A DNA stretch of 15,810 bases from Clostridiales bacterium (lineage in GTDB: Bacteria; Bacillota; Clostridia; Oscillospirales; Oscillospiraceae): NCBI GenBank assembly GCA_019422005.1, contig JAHZEF010000033.1, positions 1,655 to 17,464 on the forward strand, in the 5' to 3' direction. The position numbers were made by a program, and so were the translations under genes. The notes below the pieces were generated by a model that worked only from the letters and a program-made list of their open reading frames with translations, searched no databases and was not told the DNA's origin. Each line of letters begins with the position of its first letter. Position 1 is the stretch's first letter. Shown one piece after another: positions 14,867 through 15,810 of the stretch.

Positions 14867-15673
14867 GTGCGAACTGTGCGGATGGAATACCTGCGGCCGG
14901 GGGAAATGGTTGCGGAGCGGGAACGCTGCTCCATTGTCTACCTGCCTGTTGCGCCGCTGGAATGGCACGGGCCGGCCATGCCGTACGGAACGGATCCGCT
15001 GATGGCGCAGGCATGGGCCCGCGCGGCGGCGGAGAAAACCGGCGGCGTGGTGATGCCCACGGTATTCTTTGGAACCGAGCGGGAGCGCCCGGCGGAGATC
15101 CTGGCTGCCAAAGGGTTTGCGCAGCCGGAGCAGCTGTATATCCTGGGGATGGATGTGCCGAAAAACAGCATGAAGAGCTTTTATGCCCGGGAGGAATTTT
15201 TTGCGCTGGCGGTGCGGGAACATCTGCGGCTGCTGGTGCAGCAGGGATACCGGCTGATCGTGATTGTCAACGGGCATGGCGCCTGGGGGCAGAAAGCCTC
15301 GCTGGAACGGCTGGCGGTGGAGTTTACGCATGAGACGGACAGCACGGTGCTGGCGACGTTTCCCAACATTCTGCGCGACGGCGACGAGCCGGTGGATTTC
15401 GGGCACGGAACCCTGGTGGAAACAGCGCTGATGCGGTATCTGCATGATGAGCATGTCTGCCTGGAGGAACTGCCGCCGCGGGACGTGCCGCTGAAATACA
15501 CCGACTGGGGGATTGCGGACGACAGCGTGTTCGCATGCCGGCGGTCGCCCGGCGACAGTGTGATCTTTGACCCGCGCGACGCGACGCCGGAACTGGGAAG
15601 GACATATTTTGAAAATGCGCTGGAGAATCTCTGCGGGGAGGTTCGCCGCGCCTATGCCGCGCTGTCCCCCTGA
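14867..15673 (+). CDS. creatininase-family metal-dependent hydrolase
   Basis: The protein has 268 residues, the usual size for the creatininase family. APLEWHGPAMPYGTD (29-43) carries metal ligands Glu32, His34 and Asp43. VNGHGAW (134-140) has His137, and FGHGTLVETALM (178-189) has Glu185. Family members hydrolyse cyclic amides or related bonds: creatininase, the FAPy deformylase ArfB, and MftE. As I recall, an inositol-pathway ring-opening hydrolase (IolN of Thermotoga) also belongs here. No creatine-degradation genes are nearby, so creatininase proper is unlikely. GTG 14867 is preferred because GGAAGGAGG (14851-14859) is 7 nt upstream, much like the DUF4380 gene. ATG 14882 is the alternative. 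It follows the dehydrogenase by 17 nt. Family firm; a role in ring opening of an oxidised substrate is inference. Confidence 0.88.
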   Translation: MRTVRMEYLRPGEMVAERERCSIVYLPVAPLEWHGPAMPYGTDPLMAQAWARAAAEKTGGVVMPTVFFGTERERPAEILAAKGFAQPEQLYILGMDVPKNSMKSFYAREEFFALAVREHLRLLVQQGYRLIVIVNGHGAWGQKASLERLAVEFTHETDSTVLATFPNILRDGDEPVDFGHGTLVETALMRYLHDEHVCLEELPPRDVPLKYTDWGIADDSVFACRRSPGDSVIFDPRDATPELGRTYFENALENLCGEVRRAYAALSP

Positions 15674-15703
15674 GCCGGGGGACGGCAGGGAGAAAACCGG
15701 CTC
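15672..15703 (+). repeat. inverted repeat overlapping the creatininase-family stop codon
   Basis: GAGCCGG (15672-15678), which begins inside the TGA stop, pairs with CCGGCTC (15697-15703) across an 18-nt loop. No T run follows, so a terminator is not supported. The 97-nt gap to the next gene is GC-rich and otherwise shows only its ribosome site. A weak mRNA structure element is the most that can be said. Confidence 0.3.
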
Positions 15704-15770
15704 GCTGCTCCCGGGAGGGCTTGCCGGCCCGGGGTGCGGCAGACTACTACAGAACAGGGAGGAAACAAGG

Positions 15771-15810
15771 ATGTCAAGATTCAAGTTCACAGCAGGGCCG
15801 TGGAATGTAA
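15771..15810 (+). CDS. start of a probable xylose-isomerase-like TIM-barrel (sugar isomerase/epimerase) gene, 3' truncated by window
   Basis: Thirteen codons are present (MSRFKFTAGPWNV), and the frame is open at the window end. GGGAGG at 15757-15762 lies 8 nt before ATG 15771, so this is a real gene start. The opening FKFxxGPWNV resembles the first strand of AP-endonuclease-family-2/xylose-isomerase-like proteins, which often begin with F-GPWNxHEG. That would fit a sugar or inositol pathway operon as an isomerase, epimerase or IolE/IolI-like enzyme. The family call rests on about ten residues and is tentative. Confidence 0.5.
   Translation, partial: MSRFKFTAGPWNV

Overview
The window reads as about 16 kb of a moderately GC-rich Gram-positive chromosome. 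A gut-type Clostridia (Oscillospiraceae/Lachnospiraceae-like) host fits best. Strong AGGAGG-type ribosome binding sites, a Gram-positive lipoprotein signal (LVAC|G), closely packed carbohydrate operons and AT-rich promoter DNA between GC-rich genes support this, but no single marker fixes the genus. There are no RNA genes, insertion sequences, phage genes or CRISPR arrays.

Region 1 (1-4179, plus strand) is the end of one operon. It holds the C-terminus of a XylH/GguB-type sugar ABC permease, a non-pyrrolysine MttB-family methyltransferase, a DUF4380 galactose-mutarotase-like protein, and two tandem amidohydrolase-2-type TIM-barrel proteins joined by ATGA overlaps. The second amidohydrolase keeps its metal ligands. 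The first has lost all of them and looks like a pseudoenzyme partner.

Region 2 (4180-6633) holds a convergent minus-strand regulator with its own terminator and promoter. The regulator is 618 aa, nearly twice the usual LacI length: HTH, a normal LacI sensor, then a second RbsB-like periplasmic-binding domain. A 550-bp divergent control region separates it from the next operon. That region contains a roughly 290-bp island at about 23% GC and a GC-rich, hairpin-prone leader.

Region 3 (6634-15810, plus strand) is a second operon. A lipoprotein sugar-binding protein is followed by an internal terminator-like attenuator, a double-ABC ATPase, two different RbsC-type permeases, a PIG-L/LmbE deacetylase, a DegT/DnrJ/EryC1 PLP aminotransferase, a Gfo/Idh/MocA dehydrogenase, a creatininase-family hydrolase, and the first 13 codons of a probable xylose-isomerase-like TIM-barrel protein.

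The second operon looks like import plus de-N-acylation, transamination, redox and hydrolysis of an amino sugar or aminocyclitol, controlled by the dual-sensor LacI. That function is inference from family membership and gene order. The domain and motif observations are direct. The most notable points are the LacI with a fused second solute-binding domain, the catalytically stripped amidohydrolase beside an intact paralogue, the MttB homologue in a sugar operon with no corrinoid protein nearby, and the possible aminocyclitol-degradation gene set.
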